The notes below the pieces were generated by a model. The model ran no database searches. It saw nothing but the letters and a program-made list of their open reading frames with translations, and was not told the origin of the DNA. Shown piece after piece: positions 9,201 through 16,554 of a stretch of 64,000 nt of DNA. Source of the stretch: BQJD01 sp965652415. GTDB taxonomy: Bacteria; Pseudomonadota; Gammaproteobacteria; Arenicellales; CAJQKF01. Both the position numbers and the translations under genes were made by a program. The stretch lies in contig CBFGVH010000002.1 in NCBI GenBank assembly GCA_965652415.1, forward strand, positions 20,260 through 84,259, read 5' to 3'. Position 1 is the first letter of the stretch; every line of letters starts with the position of its first letter.

Positions 9201-9724
9201 GCGCCAAGGGCGAATTCTTCACCGGCTGGGCCCACGGCAAGCTGGTCGACGCGCGCGAGGGTATCGGCAAGATGAAGCTCGGCATGGACACCCTGCTGGC
9301 CATCGGGACGCGCGAGGACTTCCCGGTCTACTTCGACATGCTCGCCGAGATCTACGGCATCCTCGGCGAGCCGCGCCAGGGGCTCGAGGCCATCGGGCAG
9401 GCGTTCGAGGAGGCCGATCGCAGCGGTCTGCACTACTGGGACGCGGAACTGCACCGACGACGCGGCGAGCTGACCCGCATGCTTGCCGACGCCGATCCCG
9501 CCGAGTTCGAAGAGTGTTTCCACCGCGCCCTGGAAGTCGCACGCGCCCAGCAGACGCTGGCGCTGGAACTGCGCGCCGCGCGCAGCCTGGCGAGGGTCCA
9601 CTTCGACCGCGGCGCCAGGAAAGAGGCGCTGACTCTGCTGGAGCCGGTCTACGCCAGGTTTTCCGAAGGCCTGGCGACGAACGAGCTGGTGAGCGCCGCG
9701 TCCCTGCTCAGGTCCCTGTCGTGA
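6254..9724 (+). CDS. Zinc-ribbon / class III nucleotide cyclase / AAA-ATPase / TPR signalling protein
   Basis: Large cytoplasmic sensor-regulator. Domains in order (numbered from TTG 6254, 1156 residues): double zinc ribbon with four CxxC knuckles (about 47-92); class III cyclase domain (about 115-300) with both metal Asp motifs (FCDMVGST, YLGDGALVYFG) and the Asn/Arg pair in GVTPNLASRLQ, so it may be active; STAND-like ATPase with Walker A GEPGIGKS (about 346) and FEDVHWID; TPR-like helices to the end. The start is unclear: no ATG is in frame. TTG 6254 is the nominal start, but AGGAGG at 6362-6367 is ideally placed for an ATC at 6374, and the codons between look non-native. Its stop overlaps the YcaO start (GTGA), so it is the first gene of that operon. 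cAMP production for the divergent Crp is inferred. Confidence 0.88.
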   Translation: MSLAAPRSGYRNTQPGTPSDRPAQKRVTSRAEQRSTRRQGIATNRQCRACGTGNASTARFCHACGEQLDINQCPSCGASNPHGANFCVNCGRKLIVSSVESIAAPTFGEAERGALLGFGERRHLTIMFCDMVGSTHLSSVLDPEELQSLISAFHDHCSRIVDRYGGRVYQYLGDGALVYFGYPVAHENDAERTVLAALEILESIDQVGTDAGRAAAGPIEARIGIATGLTVVGQRGGQAGFLSGVTPNLASRLQALADPNTACVSDATRRIVPELFEFRDLGEHRLKGLGEPVRVWQVVGPREFETRFDALSSASLTPMVDRSDELEEMRLYWERARTGDGQVVVLSGEPGIGKSRLAREFRRQIEVSPHMWLRYQCIPHHVNTAYHPLIQQLRISARISPVDSPRLQFAKLQRLFSAIGVDSADFLPLYANILSIPDRDTYSAPAASPEQEQRKVFDSFIRVIKSLAQRSPLVVLFEDVHWIDPTTLRLLNRLVAECRNLPLLLLITARPEFDPPWIGSPHVRSIQIGRLSGNHARDLIVRLRGGSLMPDGVLANIVETTDGVPLFLEEIGHMLIGSSRPAAGGAVVNGNGFAVPIPETLQDSLVARLDRLGDRAKSLLQVASVVGREFPRRLLVGVSPYDAETTDSTMKRLVNSGLVQSEGRDDNVHYLFKHSLIQEAAYQSILKTARPTLHRRICETIEGDPALAQSMSLEFLAYHSLEAGMRRRGIDYLRRAGQSASERSASQEAVHHLNRALELLALEPEGSERDRDELQILVVLGPVLMATEGSGSARTTDIYRRAMELCATLPESPEHFAASWGWWRIHMNMNFTEGRKWADRLVDLAGRLDDPGLLLQAHHCQWATLFNIGEQVECLQHVDLGLPLYDPAFHHRHASLYGGHDPQVCGLGESALSCWLLGRPEQAARCIADALAAAERLGHIGSTAHAMDITLMLDRYRDDPAAVLERSTSMIRFAYQQSLPDYRAKGEFFTGWAHGKLVDAREGIGKMKLGMDTLLAIGTREDFPVYFDMLAEIYGILGEPRQGLEAIGQAFEEADRSGLHYWDAELHRRRGELTRMLADADPAEFEECFHRALEVARAQQTLALELRAARSLARVHFDRGARKEALTLLEPVYARFSEGLATNELVSAASLLRSLS

Positions 9725-10965
9725 CCGTCGCCGGGACATTACCCGGCGATGCGCGCAAGCGCTACTTTCGGGGCACCCATCGCACCGTGGAGCCGTCGCG
9801 AACGTTGTCCGTGGTCGCCCCCTTCCTCGGGGAGATGGGGATCACCCGTGTCGCAAACGTCACCGGCCTGGACCGGATCGGCATTCCCGTGTACACCGTG
9901 TGCCGGCCCAATTCCCGCTCGATTTCCGTGTGCCAGGGCAAGGGACTGGACGCCGACGCGGCCAGGGTGTCGGGCGTGATGGAGGCGGTGGAAACCTGGC
10001 ACGCCGAGAACATCGCCCTGCCCGTCAGGCTGGGCAGCCGCGACGAGCTCCAGCGCGAACTGCCGCTGGTCGACGTCGATCGGCTACCGAAGTCGGTCGA
10101 AGAGCTCTACCGGCCGGATCGCCCCCTGCCGTGGGTCCAGGGCCAACGCTGGCCGGACGGCGCGCCGCTGTACGTGCCATTGGAGATCGTCAGCGCCGAC
10201 TACACCCTGCCGCGCCTTCCCGGCAGCGGCTGCTTCGCCGCCAGCACCAACGGCCTGGCCTCGGGCAACACCCTCGCCGAGGCGGTGGCCCATGGGCTCT
10301 ACGAGGTGATCGAGCGCGACGCCTCGACACTCTGGAGCCTGTCACGACCGCGCGCCAGGCATGAGCGCGGCGTGGACCCGGCCACCATCGACGACGACGA
10401 TTGCCGCGCACTGCTGGCTCGTTTCGAACAGGCGGGGCTCGAAGTGCGGACCTGGGACGTGACCTCGGATGTCGGTATCGCGGTTTTCCTCTGTCTCGTG
10501 TTCTCGCGCGAGGCCGACGCATCGGATCCCGAGTTCGGCTGCGGCGCCCATCCCGCGAGGGAGATCGCCCTGGCGCGGGCCCTCACCGAGGCCGCCCAGG
10601 CGCGCACCACGTTCATCGCCGGCTCCCGCGACGACTTCGACCCGGCGCTCTACGGCCGCGAGGCCCGCACCCGCCGGCGCGCATACTGCCTTGGCGAGGC
10701 GGCCCGTCACCGGCCGCTGCGTGCGTTCGCCGACACCCCCACCCGCAACGCCGACTCGATCGAGTCGGATCTCAACCACGCCCGCGAACGCCTGGCTCGC
10801 GCCGGGATGGACACAATCGTGGTCGTCGACCTGACCCGGGAGCCCCCGGGGATTCCGGTGGTCAGGGTGATCGTGCCGGGACTGGAAGGTCCGCGCGACC
10901 ATGACGGCGCCGACTACGTGCCAGGCGAACGTGCCCGGGCGGCCGTCGCGGATCTGCCGTTGTGA
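9721..10965 (+). CDS. YcaO-family ATP-dependent cyclodehydratase/thioamidation enzyme
   Basis: YcaO enzymes phosphorylate a backbone amide of a peptide or protein so that a nucleophile can form an azoline, amidine or thioamide. The 414-residue protein keeps the family ATP-site motifs in order: CQGKG near 71, SGVMEAVETWH near 84-94, STNGLASGNT near 175-184 and YEVIERDA near 194-201. It lacks the proline-rich C-terminal tail common in azoline-forming members, and no E1-like or ocin-ThiF partner is present. The partner is instead TfuA, the pairing known from peptide thioamidation. Translation starts at GTG 9721, overlapping the cyclase stop, and ends overlapping tfuA by 4 nt, so the three genes are translationally coupled. 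The substrate is not known; the repeat protein at 13612 is a candidate. Confidence 0.93.
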   Translation: MTVAGTLPGDARKRYFRGTHRTVEPSRTLSVVAPFLGEMGITRVANVTGLDRIGIPVYTVCRPNSRSISVCQGKGLDADAARVSGVMEAVETWHAENIALPVRLGSRDELQRELPLVDVDRLPKSVEELYRPDRPLPWVQGQRWPDGAPLYVPLEIVSADYTLPRLPGSGCFAASTNGLASGNTLAEAVAHGLYEVIERDASTLWSLSRPRARHERGVDPATIDDDDCRALLARFEQAGLEVRTWDVTSDVGIAVFLCLVFSREADASDPEFGCGAHPAREIALARALTEAAQARTTFIAGSRDDFDPALYGREARTRRRAYCLGEAARHRPLRAFADTPTRNADSIESDLNHARERLARAGMDTIVVVDLTREPPGIPVVRVIVPGLEGPRDHDGADYVPGERARAAVADLPL

Positions 10966-12317
10966 ATGTCGCGATCTTCGCCGGGCCGACCATCGACGTC
11001 GCCGCCGTGACCGCGGCAATCGACGCCGTGGTACTGCCGCCGGTCCGCCAGGGCGACGTCTACCGCCTGGTCGAGGCGCACGCGCCGCGCATGATCGGCA
11101 TCGTCGACGGCTACTTCCACCAGGTTCCCTCGGTATGGCACAAGGAGATCCTGTGGGCCCTGTCCCGCGGCGTCGCCGTGTTCGGCAGCGCCAGCATGGG
11201 CGCGCTGCGCGCCGCCGAGCTCGCGTCCTTCGGCATGGTCGGCGTCGGGGTCGTCTACGAGGCATACCGGGACGGCCGCTTCGCACCCTACAACGACGCT
11301 TTCGAGCACGACGACGAGGTGGCGGTGATGCACGGCCCGGCGGAACTCGGCTACCCCGCCGTGTCCGAGGCCCTGGTCAACATTCGAACCACTCTCGACC
11401 GGGCCGAACGCGAGTCGGTGATCGACCCCGGTCAACGCGACGCGCTCAAGGACCTCGCCAGGTCCATGTACTATGCCGACCGCACGTGGGAGTCGCTGCT
11501 GCAGGCGGCGCAGACCTTCGGGCTCGCATGTCCGTACGACCGTCTGAGCTCCTGGCTCGCCGGCGGGCGCGTGAATCGCAAGAGGCTCGACGCCGAGGCC
11601 ATGATCGCGGCGATGAAATCCGCCACGGAGTCGATGCCGCAGAAGCCGCGGTTCCATTTCGAGCACACCGGCCAGTGGCAGCGGATGATCGAAGGCATCC
11701 ATGCCCGAACCGAAGCGGCGAATCCCGCGCTCGTGGAACTCGCCCTTCGCGGCGACGACTATATCGTCTGCCGCCGCCGCGCGGTGCGGCGGCTGCTGGC
11801 GCTGGATTCACCGGGGCGCGACGATGATGCCCTCGCCGATATTCGCGCGGTCCTCGAGTTGGCGCATCCGGAACGTTCGGCACGACAGCTGAACGACATC
11901 CACCGCGATCCTGACCGCGTCGATGACCTGCTCGGCCGGGAGTTGGCCGCCCGTACACTCGAGTCCTGGGTTCGCGGCATCCCGGCGGATGTCATCGAGC
12001 GGCACATGGCAGCCGAGCTTCGCGACGACGGCCGGCTCGAGGAACTTCAGCGGCGGGCGGCGCAAAAGCGCGAGGTGCTCGATACCCTCGGCAACCCCCT
12101 TGCCGCCGCGGCGCTGAGGGGCCCCGAGGACCTCCAGCTGCTGGACTGGTACTTCGGGCGTCGCCTTGGCGCGGAGCTGCCCGACGATCTCGGCGAACAT
12201 GCCCGGACACACGGGTTCACCGACGCCGAGGCATTGATCCAGGCCGTGTTCGACGAGTATCTTTTCACATCGAAACAGGACGACACCGGCGCGAGGACGG
12301 CTGGCGATGCTGTTTAA
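10962..12317 (+). CDS. TfuA-like protein, partner of YcaO
   Basis: TfuA proteins work with YcaO in putting sulfur into peptide backbones (thioviridamide-type peptides; the McrA thioglycine in methanogens). The N-terminal 150 residues are typical: FAGPTID at the start, RQGDVYRLVE, IGIVDGYFHQVPSVWHKEIL, FGSASMGALRAAEL, FGMVGVGVVYEAYRDG and DDEVAVMHGP. The remaining 300 residues are helical and longer than in many TfuA proteins, so an extra substrate-binding role is possible. Translation starts with GTG 10962 inside the YcaO stop, and its own stop overlaps the next ATG by 11 nt. The family call is firm. The reaction in this organism (thioamide rather than another product) is inferred from the YcaO-TfuA pairing. 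Confidence 0.9.
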   Translation: MNVAIFAGPTIDVAAVTAAIDAVVLPPVRQGDVYRLVEAHAPRMIGIVDGYFHQVPSVWHKEILWALSRGVAVFGSASMGALRAAELASFGMVGVGVVYEAYRDGRFAPYNDAFEHDDEVAVMHGPAELGYPAVSEALVNIRTTLDRAERESVIDPGQRDALKDLARSMYYADRTWESLLQAAQTFGLACPYDRLSSWLAGGRVNRKRLDAEAMIAAMKSATESMPQKPRFHFEHTGQWQRMIEGIHARTEAANPALVELALRGDDYIVCRRRAVRRLLALDSPGRDDDALADIRAVLELAHPERSARQLNDIHRDPDRVDDLLGRELAARTLESWVRGIPADVIERHMAAELRDDGRLEELQRRAAQKREVLDTLGNPLAAAALRGPEDLQLLDWYFGRRLGAELPDDLGEHARTHGFTDAEALIQAVFDEYLFTSKQDDTGARTAGDAV

Positions 12318-13515
12318 CGGCCTGGCTTTCGAGGAGACCGGAACTCGTTTCCGGCTCTATCCCCAGTCCCCGGTGCTCGACGAGTTCGCCGAGCCGGAAA
12401 CGGTTTGGGTGTCCACGGCGCCCTGGGAGATCGAGCCGGGTCCGGCAGACGCGCGCATGTACGTGGTCGATGCCGTCGGCAAGGACGAGCCCTACGCCTT
12501 TCCCGCCCTGCCGCCGTGGCAAGGTCGGCGCCATCCCGAAGTGACCGCGGGTCCCGACGGTCACTTCGATCACCTGGCGGCCGACAGCCGCGAGTTCCGA
12601 GCCGCCCACATGTACGGCGTCATGCGCATGGTGCTGGACATCTGGGAAGGCTACTTCCAGCGCCGGATCGGGTGGCACTTCCAGGACGTGCTGCCGCGGC
12701 TCGAGCTGATTCCGTGGCTGCGGTGGAACAACGCCCAGGCCGGGTTCGGGTTCATCGAGACCGGGTATCGACTCGGGCCGGGCGGCGAGCGGGTGCCGCT
12801 CAGCCTCAACTTCGACGTGCTCGCCCACGAACTCGGTCACAGCATCCTCTACTCGGAACTGGGCCTGCCGGCCGATGGCGAGGCGAGCGCCGAGTACGTG
12901 GCTTATCACGAGTCCGCCAGCGACCTCGTCGCCATCATCTCCGTGCTGCATTTCGATTCCATCGTCGACCTGCTGCTCGAGCGCACTCGCGGCAACCTGT
13001 ACGTGCGAAACGTCCTCAATCGCATCGGAGAGACCTCGCCCACCGAGCAGCTGCGACTCGCCAGCAACCGGCTGCGCATGCGCGACGTTCCTGATCGCGC
13101 GTCGCCGCTGGCGGCACTGTCCCAGCGCCAGCGCCACTTGCTCGGCGAACCGGTCACGGGCGCGGTGTTCGACATTCTCGTGGAAGTTTTCCAGCAGATG
13201 CTGGTCGATGAGGGGCTGATCAGCGAACACCTCGACGCCATCTCCCGCCGCGACGCCTGCAGCCACCGCCTGGGGCCCAGTCAGGCAGGGTTCGACCGCG
13301 CCTGGGCCCGCGCACCCGCGGCGTTTAAGCGCGTTCTCGGCGAGGCGCGGGATTACATGGGGCAGGTGCTTGCCCTGTCGTGGGAGGAACTGGGTTTCGA
13401 CCTGACCTTCGTCGACGTCGGCCGCGCCCTGCTGCGGGCCGACCTCGAGCTGTCGGGCGGCCGGTTTCATCCGGAGATACTCCAGTCCCTGGTGTGGCGC
13501 GAGATCGGAGAATGA
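12307..13515 (+). CDS. Cytoplasmic HELGH zinc metallopeptidase (gluzincin type)
   Basis: A 402-residue protein without signal peptide or membrane segment. HELGH at residues 174-178 followed by HESASD (Glu202, Asp206) forms the HExxH...ExxxD pattern of gluzincins such as thermolysin, giving His174, His178 and Glu202 as probable zinc ligands and Glu175 as catalytic base. The upstream LSLNFDVLA and downstream Ala-rich helix fit the active-site helix arrangement of M4-like enzymes. Secreted M4 peptidases carry a leader and propeptide, which this lacks. It overlaps the tfuA stop by 11 nt, so it is made together with YcaO and TfuA. Cleavage of a modified precursor is a reasonable inference; a role as a docking protein cannot be excluded. 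Confidence 0.82.
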   Translation: MLFNGLAFEETGTRFRLYPQSPVLDEFAEPETVWVSTAPWEIEPGPADARMYVVDAVGKDEPYAFPALPPWQGRRHPEVTAGPDGHFDHLAADSREFRAAHMYGVMRMVLDIWEGYFQRRIGWHFQDVLPRLELIPWLRWNNAQAGFGFIETGYRLGPGGERVPLSLNFDVLAHELGHSILYSELGLPADGEASAEYVAYHESASDLVAIISVLHFDSIVDLLLERTRGNLYVRNVLNRIGETSPTEQLRLASNRLRMRDVPDRASPLAALSQRQRHLLGEPVTGAVFDILVEVFQQMLVDEGLISEHLDAISRRDACSHRLGPSQAGFDRAWARAPAAFKRVLGEARDYMGQVLALSWEELGFDLTFVDVGRALLRADLELSGGRFHPEILQSLVWREIGE

Positions 13516-13611
13516 CGACCCCGCGCGCATCTGGACAACGCGTGCGGGCTGAACTAACCTGTCGACCACGCGACGAATGACCGCGGCGCCCCACGCCGCA
13601 GAGGTGGAAGA

Positions 13612-14316
13612 ATGGCACTCGATCCGACCAACGACCTGTTCGAGGATCTCTACGAACCCACCAAGATCTACCTGTTCGGGAAGCGATTCCAGAGCCTGTC
13701 GTTCAATATCGGTGACCTCGCGCTGACGCCGTACGCTCCATCGGACAAGGTGCCGAAAGAGCGTGATGTTCCCATGCCGCCCCCACGGTGGGAACGAAGC
13801 CTGCGACGGCTCAGGGTGGACCAGGATGACGACAAGTGTCCGGACGCCGCGCAGCTGGCCCGTATCTACAGCTTCTCGTTCGAGGGGCATTACTACAAGC
13901 TGCCGAAGCCGGTGATATACCTCGTCTGGGGCGAAGGCGAAGTACCGGAAGACGTTCCGACCGAAACCGGTATTGCTCCTCCCCGCCGCGGAGTAGTCCC
14001 CGTTCGTGGCGCCGGAGATCCAACCTTCTTCACCGTGAATACCGGCATCGAGGGCAAGGCGTTCCGCTTCGCCTCCGACATCCGCGTCTGGAAGATGGAC
14101 TGCCAGGACATGTCGGTGGCCATCGATCTCGAGGTCGGCGACATGAAGGACATCCTGCTGGCCCGCGTGATCGAGGAGCAGGAAGGCATGCGCGCCGCGG
14201 CTTCGTCGCGGGCGGCCGCTTCGTCGCGGGCCGCGGCGGCATCGCGGGCCGCAGCCGCATCGCGCGCAGCGGCGAGCTTCCGCGCCGCCATGATCGGCCC
14301 GCACCACGAGGACTGA
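13612..14316 (+). CDS. Uncharacterised protein with C-terminal RAAA(S/A)S repeats; candidate substrate of YcaO-TfuA
   Basis: A 234-residue protein preceded by a good GAGGTGGAAG ribosome binding site, 96 nt after the metallopeptidase gene and on the same strand. Residues 1-193 form an unrecognised, probably folded domain without signal peptide; it has one Cys in DDDKCPD and one in KMDCQDM. Residues 194-223 are five consecutive six-residue repeats (RAAASS twice, RAAAAS twice, RAAASF), followed by RAAM and the tail IGPHHED. Ala codons differ between repeats, so the peptide pattern, not the DNA, seems to be kept. A folded N-terminal part with a repetitive C-terminal region fits a multi-core precursor, but an ordinary Ala-rich helical tail is an alternative. 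Function unproven. Confidence 0.75.
   Translation: MALDPTNDLFEDLYEPTKIYLFGKRFQSLSFNIGDLALTPYAPSDKVPKERDVPMPPPRWERSLRRLRVDQDDDKCPDAAQLARIYSFSFEGHYYKLPKPVIYLVWGEGEVPEDVPTETGIAPPRRGVVPVRGAGDPTFFTVNTGIEGKAFRFASDIRVWKMDCQDMSVAIDLEVGDMKDILLARVIEEQEGMRAAASSRAAASSRAAAASRAAAASRAAASFRAAMIGPHHED
14191..14292 (+). repeat. 18-bp coding tandem repeat (RAAASS/RAAAAS hexapeptides)
   Basis: Five tandem 18-bp units encode RAAASS, RAAASS, RAAAAS, RAAAAS and RAAASF, with a sixth partial unit RAAM. The units differ at many third codon positions (GCC, GCG, GCT and GCA are all used for Ala; CGC and CGG for Arg), so this is not recent DNA slippage. Confidence 0.85.
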
Positions 14317-14428
14317 TCCCTTCCCCGGCGGCCGGCCCGCCAAGCGCATGCCGGCCGTGCCTTGTTCATGATCCCGGCTCGACCCGGGCGACAGGCGTTC
14401 GCTTGAGGCATTCTCCGCGCCGATTGCT

Positions 14429-14468
14429 TACAATCGACACACGTGTTCCGGCGCTCCGGCGCCGGAGC
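14429..14468 (+). promoter_or_regulatory. Promoter region and palindromes before the secreted Gly-rich protein
   Basis: TACAAT (14429-14434) is a good -10 box lying in the inverted repeat CGATTG-CTTA-CAATCG (14421-14436). A perfect 16-nt palindrome, GCTCCGGCGCCGGAGC, follows at 14453-14468. The gene at 14505 therefore probably has its own promoter, with possible operator or leader structure. Confidence 0.4.
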
Positions 14469-14504
14469 ATCGTCGACGTGTTACGCCTTTAAGGAGAACG
14501 CCAG

Positions 14505-15323
14505 ATGCCCAATGCCCGCCGGCTCGTCGTCGCGCTGTCCGTCTCGCTGGTGATCGCGCTCGGCGCCGCGCCGGCCGCTGCTGCCGTGTCCATGCAGGTG
14601 TCGGACGGCATCGCGTCAATGCTCGACGGCGACGGACGACCGTTCGCCGGTGTTCGGGTCGACGTCATTTCCGCCGACGGCACCTTCGCCCGCCAGGGCA
14701 CGACGGACGGCTCCGGTGGTATCTGCCTGCTGGCCGAGGGCGCCGCCGCACCGTCCGGACGGACCGACTGTATTATGCTTCCCAATGGCGAGTACCGGGT
14801 GTTCGTGGGCGAGGAGCAGCCAATCCGGATCTCGGTTGGCGCCGGAGCGGTCCGACCCTCCGGCCAGCAGGCGGAACCCGCGAGCGAGGAGAAGCCGCGC
14901 TCGCGAACCGCGTTGTGGGCCGGCGCCGCGGTGCTCGCGGTCGCCGGGCTGGCCGGCGGTGGTGGCGGCGGCGGATCCTCGGACGATGAACCGGACGAAC
15001 CGGTAGACGTGGTCCGCGTCTCGGTGACGCCGCAGATGCTGACCGGAAGTTTCGAGCTCGGCACCAGCCCCTGTCCCACCACCATCGGCGACCTGTCCGT
15101 AGAGAACACCGGCGACGTCGCCGCACGGGTGACGGTGGTTCCCATCGAGGGCATCTCCACCACCGGCCAGGGGCAGTCGGTCGAGCCGGGAGACTCGGCC
15201 ACGGTGACGGTTCTTTACAACTGCCTCGTGGTCGCGGCCATCGCCGGCACCATCGAGGTCGGACTGACCGACGACGGGCAGTCGGACAGCGACACCATCG
15301 AGATCCTCGTCGACTTCCAGTAG
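14505..15323 (+). CDS. Secreted or membrane-anchored protein with internal Gly-rich transmembrane segment
   Basis: A strong AAGGAG precedes the ATG. The 272-residue protein has a Sec signal peptide (LVVALSVSLVIALGAAPAAAA), then a small beta domain resembling a carboxypeptidase-regulatory or SpaA-like fold (DGDGRPFAGVRVDVISADG...TTDGSGGICLL) with one Cys pair. A hydrophobic segment (LWAGAAVLAVAGLAGGG) is followed by seven Gly and an acidic linker. A C-terminal beta domain of about 100 residues with a second Cys pair (SPCPTT, LYNCLV) looks like an immunoglobulin-type fold. I do not recognise a named family. It lies between the repeat-protein gene and the exporter genes, with its own promoter, so a link to that locus is only positional. 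Confidence 0.78.
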   Translation: MPNARRLVVALSVSLVIALGAAPAAAAVSMQVSDGIASMLDGDGRPFAGVRVDVISADGTFARQGTTDGSGGICLLAEGAAAPSGRTDCIMLPNGEYRVFVGEEQPIRISVGAGAVRPSGQQAEPASEEKPRSRTALWAGAAVLAVAGLAGGGGGGGSSDDEPDEPVDVVRVSVTPQMLTGSFELGTSPCPTTIGDLSVENTGDVAARVTVVPIEGISTTGQGQSVEPGDSATVTVLYNCLVVAAIAGTIEVGLTDDGQSDSDTIEILVDFQ

Positions 15324-15348
15324 GTTTCGCCAGCCATGCGGAGCCGAA

Positions 15349-16554
15349 TCATTCGTCGCGAATCGCCTCGGCCGGCGACACCCGCGCGGCTAGTCGCGCC
15401 GGCCACCACGAGAACAACGCCCCAAGCAGCAGCGCCACCAGTGTCGGTGCCAGCACGCTGATCCAGCCCGGCTGCGGCGTCAATGGCAATCGCGGCCCGG
15501 CGAGGGCGGTCAGCACGTGAGCGGCGACGGTTCCGACAACGCCCGCGGCCAGTGTCACCACCGCCGCCTCGACCACGAACAGTGCTGATACCTGGCTCCT
15601 GCGCGCGCCCAGCGAAAGCCTGAGCCCGATTTCCGGTATCCGCTCGCGAACGTTCAGCACCATCAGGCTCATCAGCGTGGTGCCGCCCAGCACCAGGCAC
15701 AGCAGCGCCACGGTGCCGACCCCCAGCACCACCGCGCGGCGCAGCGACTCGAGGTCGGCTACCAGCCGGCGCGCGGTCACCCAGCTCAATTCGCCGGCAT
15801 TGACGCCCGGTTGCGCCAACAGGCGGCCGAGACGCCGCGCGAGGCTCTCGGCATCGCCTCCACCTGCGACGAGGATTTGTTCCACGCGACGGCCGCGGGC
15901 GCCGGGCAGGCCTCGGGCCGCCGCCGCCGACGACCACGGGACCAGCACGAAACGCTCGCCGAGGGTGCGCCCCCGGACGCCGTCGCCGGCATTGGCGGCC
16001 GGCGCGTCCACCACGCCCACGATGGTGAACGGGACGTCGTCCAGCATCGCGATGCTCCCCGTTCGCCAGTCGAAATCGCGGGCCAGCGCACGACTCGCCA
16101 GCGCCACGCGGCCCTGCTCGCGAACGTCGCGCGCATCGAGGTTGCGGCCATCGATAATGGTCCAGCCGCGCATGGGGACCAGCTCCGCGTCGGTGGCGAT
16201 CACGGTCAGCGGGTTGTCCCGCCCGAGCATCTCCGAGCGGTAGTGAGTGAGCGTAGCGACATCGACCCCCTGGAAATTGCGGCGAACGAGATCGGCATGC
16301 TGGATGCCCAGGCCGTCTGCCGATCCATCGAGCGCGTCTTCGCGCCCGATGGACACGACATCGGCGCCGAACTCGGCGGTGACGGCGTCGATCCGCTGTT
16401 GCAGGGCGGTCACCACGAGAACCAGGATCGCAAATGCCATGACGCCGACTGCGACCGCGAACGCGGCCAGGGCATGGCGCCCGCCGTGCCCTCTGAAGCC
16501 TTCGGCGAGGTCGCTTGCGAGCCGCGCGCCGCGCATCGGCAGCGGGGTCAACAT
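15349..16554 (-). CDS. MacB/FtsX-type ABC transporter permease
   Basis: Inner-membrane subunit of a MacAB-like exporter. Its 401 residues have one N-terminal membrane helix (HALAAFAVAVGVMAFAILVLVV), a large periplasmic domain of the MacB core type (about 50-260), and three C-terminal helices in an FtsX domain beginning near VVLGVGTVALLCLVLGGTTLM. It ends with the typical AEAIR motif. It is the last gene of a four-gene operon, overlapping the ATPase gene by 7 nt. MacB-type pumps do not move substrate through the membrane but drive efflux from the periplasm through TolC. It converges on the YcaO/TfuA region, so the substrate could be a product of that locus, but nothing in the sequence proves this. 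Confidence 0.9.
   Translation of the reverse strand: MLTPLPMRGARLASDLAEGFRGHGGRHALAAFAVAVGVMAFAILVLVVTALQQRIDAVTAEFGADVVSIGREDALDGSADGLGIQHADLVRRNFQGVDVATLTHYRSEMLGRDNPLTVIATDAELVPMRGWTIIDGRNLDARDVREQGRVALASRALARDFDWRTGSIAMLDDVPFTIVGVVDAPAANAGDGVRGRTLGERFVLVPWSSAAAARGLPGARGRRVEQILVAGGGDAESLARRLGRLLAQPGVNAGELSWVTARRLVADLESLRRAVVLGVGTVALLCLVLGGTTLMSLMVLNVRERIPEIGLRLSLGARRSQVSALFVVEAAVVTLAAGVVGTVAAHVLTALAGPRLPLTPQPGWISVLAPTLVALLLGALFSWWPARLAARVSPAEAIRDE

Noticed and set aside
6356..9739. A 1127-codon open frame on the minus strand antisense to the cyclase gene
   Set aside because: High-GC shadow: it mirrors the wobble-rich coding strand, has no family similarity, and the plus strand encodes clear domains.
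13577..13740. Short frame from ATG 13577 ahead of the repeat-protein gene as a possible precursor peptide
   Set aside because: It runs out of frame into the repeat-protein gene, uses codons unlike its neighbours, and has no ribosome binding site.
12265..14349. A 694-codon minus-strand frame across the metallopeptidase and repeat-protein genes
   Set aside because: Shadow frame; low-complexity composition, no domain, and both plus-strand genes have good starts or coupling.
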